From positions 237,060 to 301,059 of the forward strand of contig QKWP01000048.1 in NCBI GenBank assembly GCA_003550325.1: a DNA stretch of 64,000 bases, read 5' to 3'. The notes under the pieces are model-generated. The model was not told where the DNA came from and searched no databases. It saw only the letters and a list, made by a program, of their open reading frames with translations. Position numbers and translations under genes: made by a program. Positions 63,858 through 64,000 of the stretch are shown here, piece by piece. The stretch is from Gigaspora rosea. Lineage: Eukaryota > Glomeromycota > Glomeromycetes > Diversisporales > Gigasporaceae. Position 1 is the stretch's first letter; every line of letters begins with the position of its first letter.

Positions 63858-64000
63858 ATTTTGAATGAAAATATCTCTGCAACCACCTAGTAGAATTCGA
63901 TAAAAATTTTTTTTATTTTGATTCTACAAATTCGTAGAATCAAAATAAAAAAATTTTCATTGAATTCTACTAGGTGGTTGCAGAGATATCTTCGTTCAAA
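63858..64000. repeat. Near-perfect hairpin, about 140 bp, at window edge
   Basis: Left arm: tttgaatgaaaatatctctg, caaccacctagtagaattc. Right arm: gaattctactaggtggttg, cagagatatcttcgttcaaa. The centre contains attctacaaattcgtagaat. The element may continue beyond the window. Confidence 0.9.

Noticed and set aside
1-64000. tRNA or rRNA genes
   Set aside because: I looked for GGTTCGANTCC-type T-arm sequences with a matching acceptor stem and for conserved rRNA blocks, and found none I could support; the ggttcgaat near 33060 and 51665 is exon 10 of the kinase.

Overview
The window is AT-rich, intron-rich fungal DNA with very little unique coding sequence, full of short non-autonomous DNA transposons, foldbacks, minisatellites and satellites. 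The only clear protein-coding content is one gene family in four copies on the + strand, plus a decayed RNase H / zinc-finger retroelement fragment on the - strand. The extreme AT bias, the retroelement with its C-terminal CxxC finger, and the tandemly expanded hybrid histidine kinases suggest an arbuscular mycorrhizal fungus (Glomeromycotina, Rhizophagus-like). That placement is an inference from family knowledge, not a database result.

The four paralogues (595-6925, 15861-22400, 29873-37256, 49158-55820) each encode a large cytosolic 'double' hybrid histidine kinase of about 1,570 residues in about 21 exons. Domain order: N-terminal PAS, GAF, first HisKA (HELKTP) and HATPase, canonical receiver, GAF-like linker, second HisKA (HELRTP) and HATPase, degenerate receiver, last receiver. 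The last receiver has Glu where the phosphoacceptor Asp is expected, in all four copies. Intron positions and phases are shared, and non-coding flanks are shared too, so whole gene-plus-flank units were duplicated. Copies 1 and 2 are sister pseudogenes that share a +1 shift in exon 1. Copy 3 reads through cleanly but has lost its original start codon and proximal 5' region. Copy 4 has an intact start and is open until a one-base insertion just before the last receiver. No copy is both complete and fully in frame.

Between the copies (7-15, 22.4-29.8, 37.3-49.1 kb) lie probable MITEs, several with recognisable target-site duplications: a hAT-like element at 8639-8864 (8 bp), a Mutator-like element at 28561-28870 (10 bp) and a pogo/mariner-like element at 45138-45498 (TA). 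There are also foldbacks with short telomere-like CCCTAA tracts and a ~105-bp satellite at 40.24-42.18 kb. A small foldback of the same family as that satellite sits in intron 1 of copy 4. Introns 3 and 4 of copy 3 also carry MITEs.

The right end (55.8-64 kb) has no recognisable gene. It holds a 2.35-kb TIR element (57073-59424), then a 2.26-kb hAT-like element (59480-61741) that hosts a poly(A) retroposon with a perfect 17-bp target duplication, a ~500-bp palindrome and a Harbinger-like MITE. It ends in a palindromic ~200-bp satellite (62.8-63.8 kb) and a long hairpin at the window edge.
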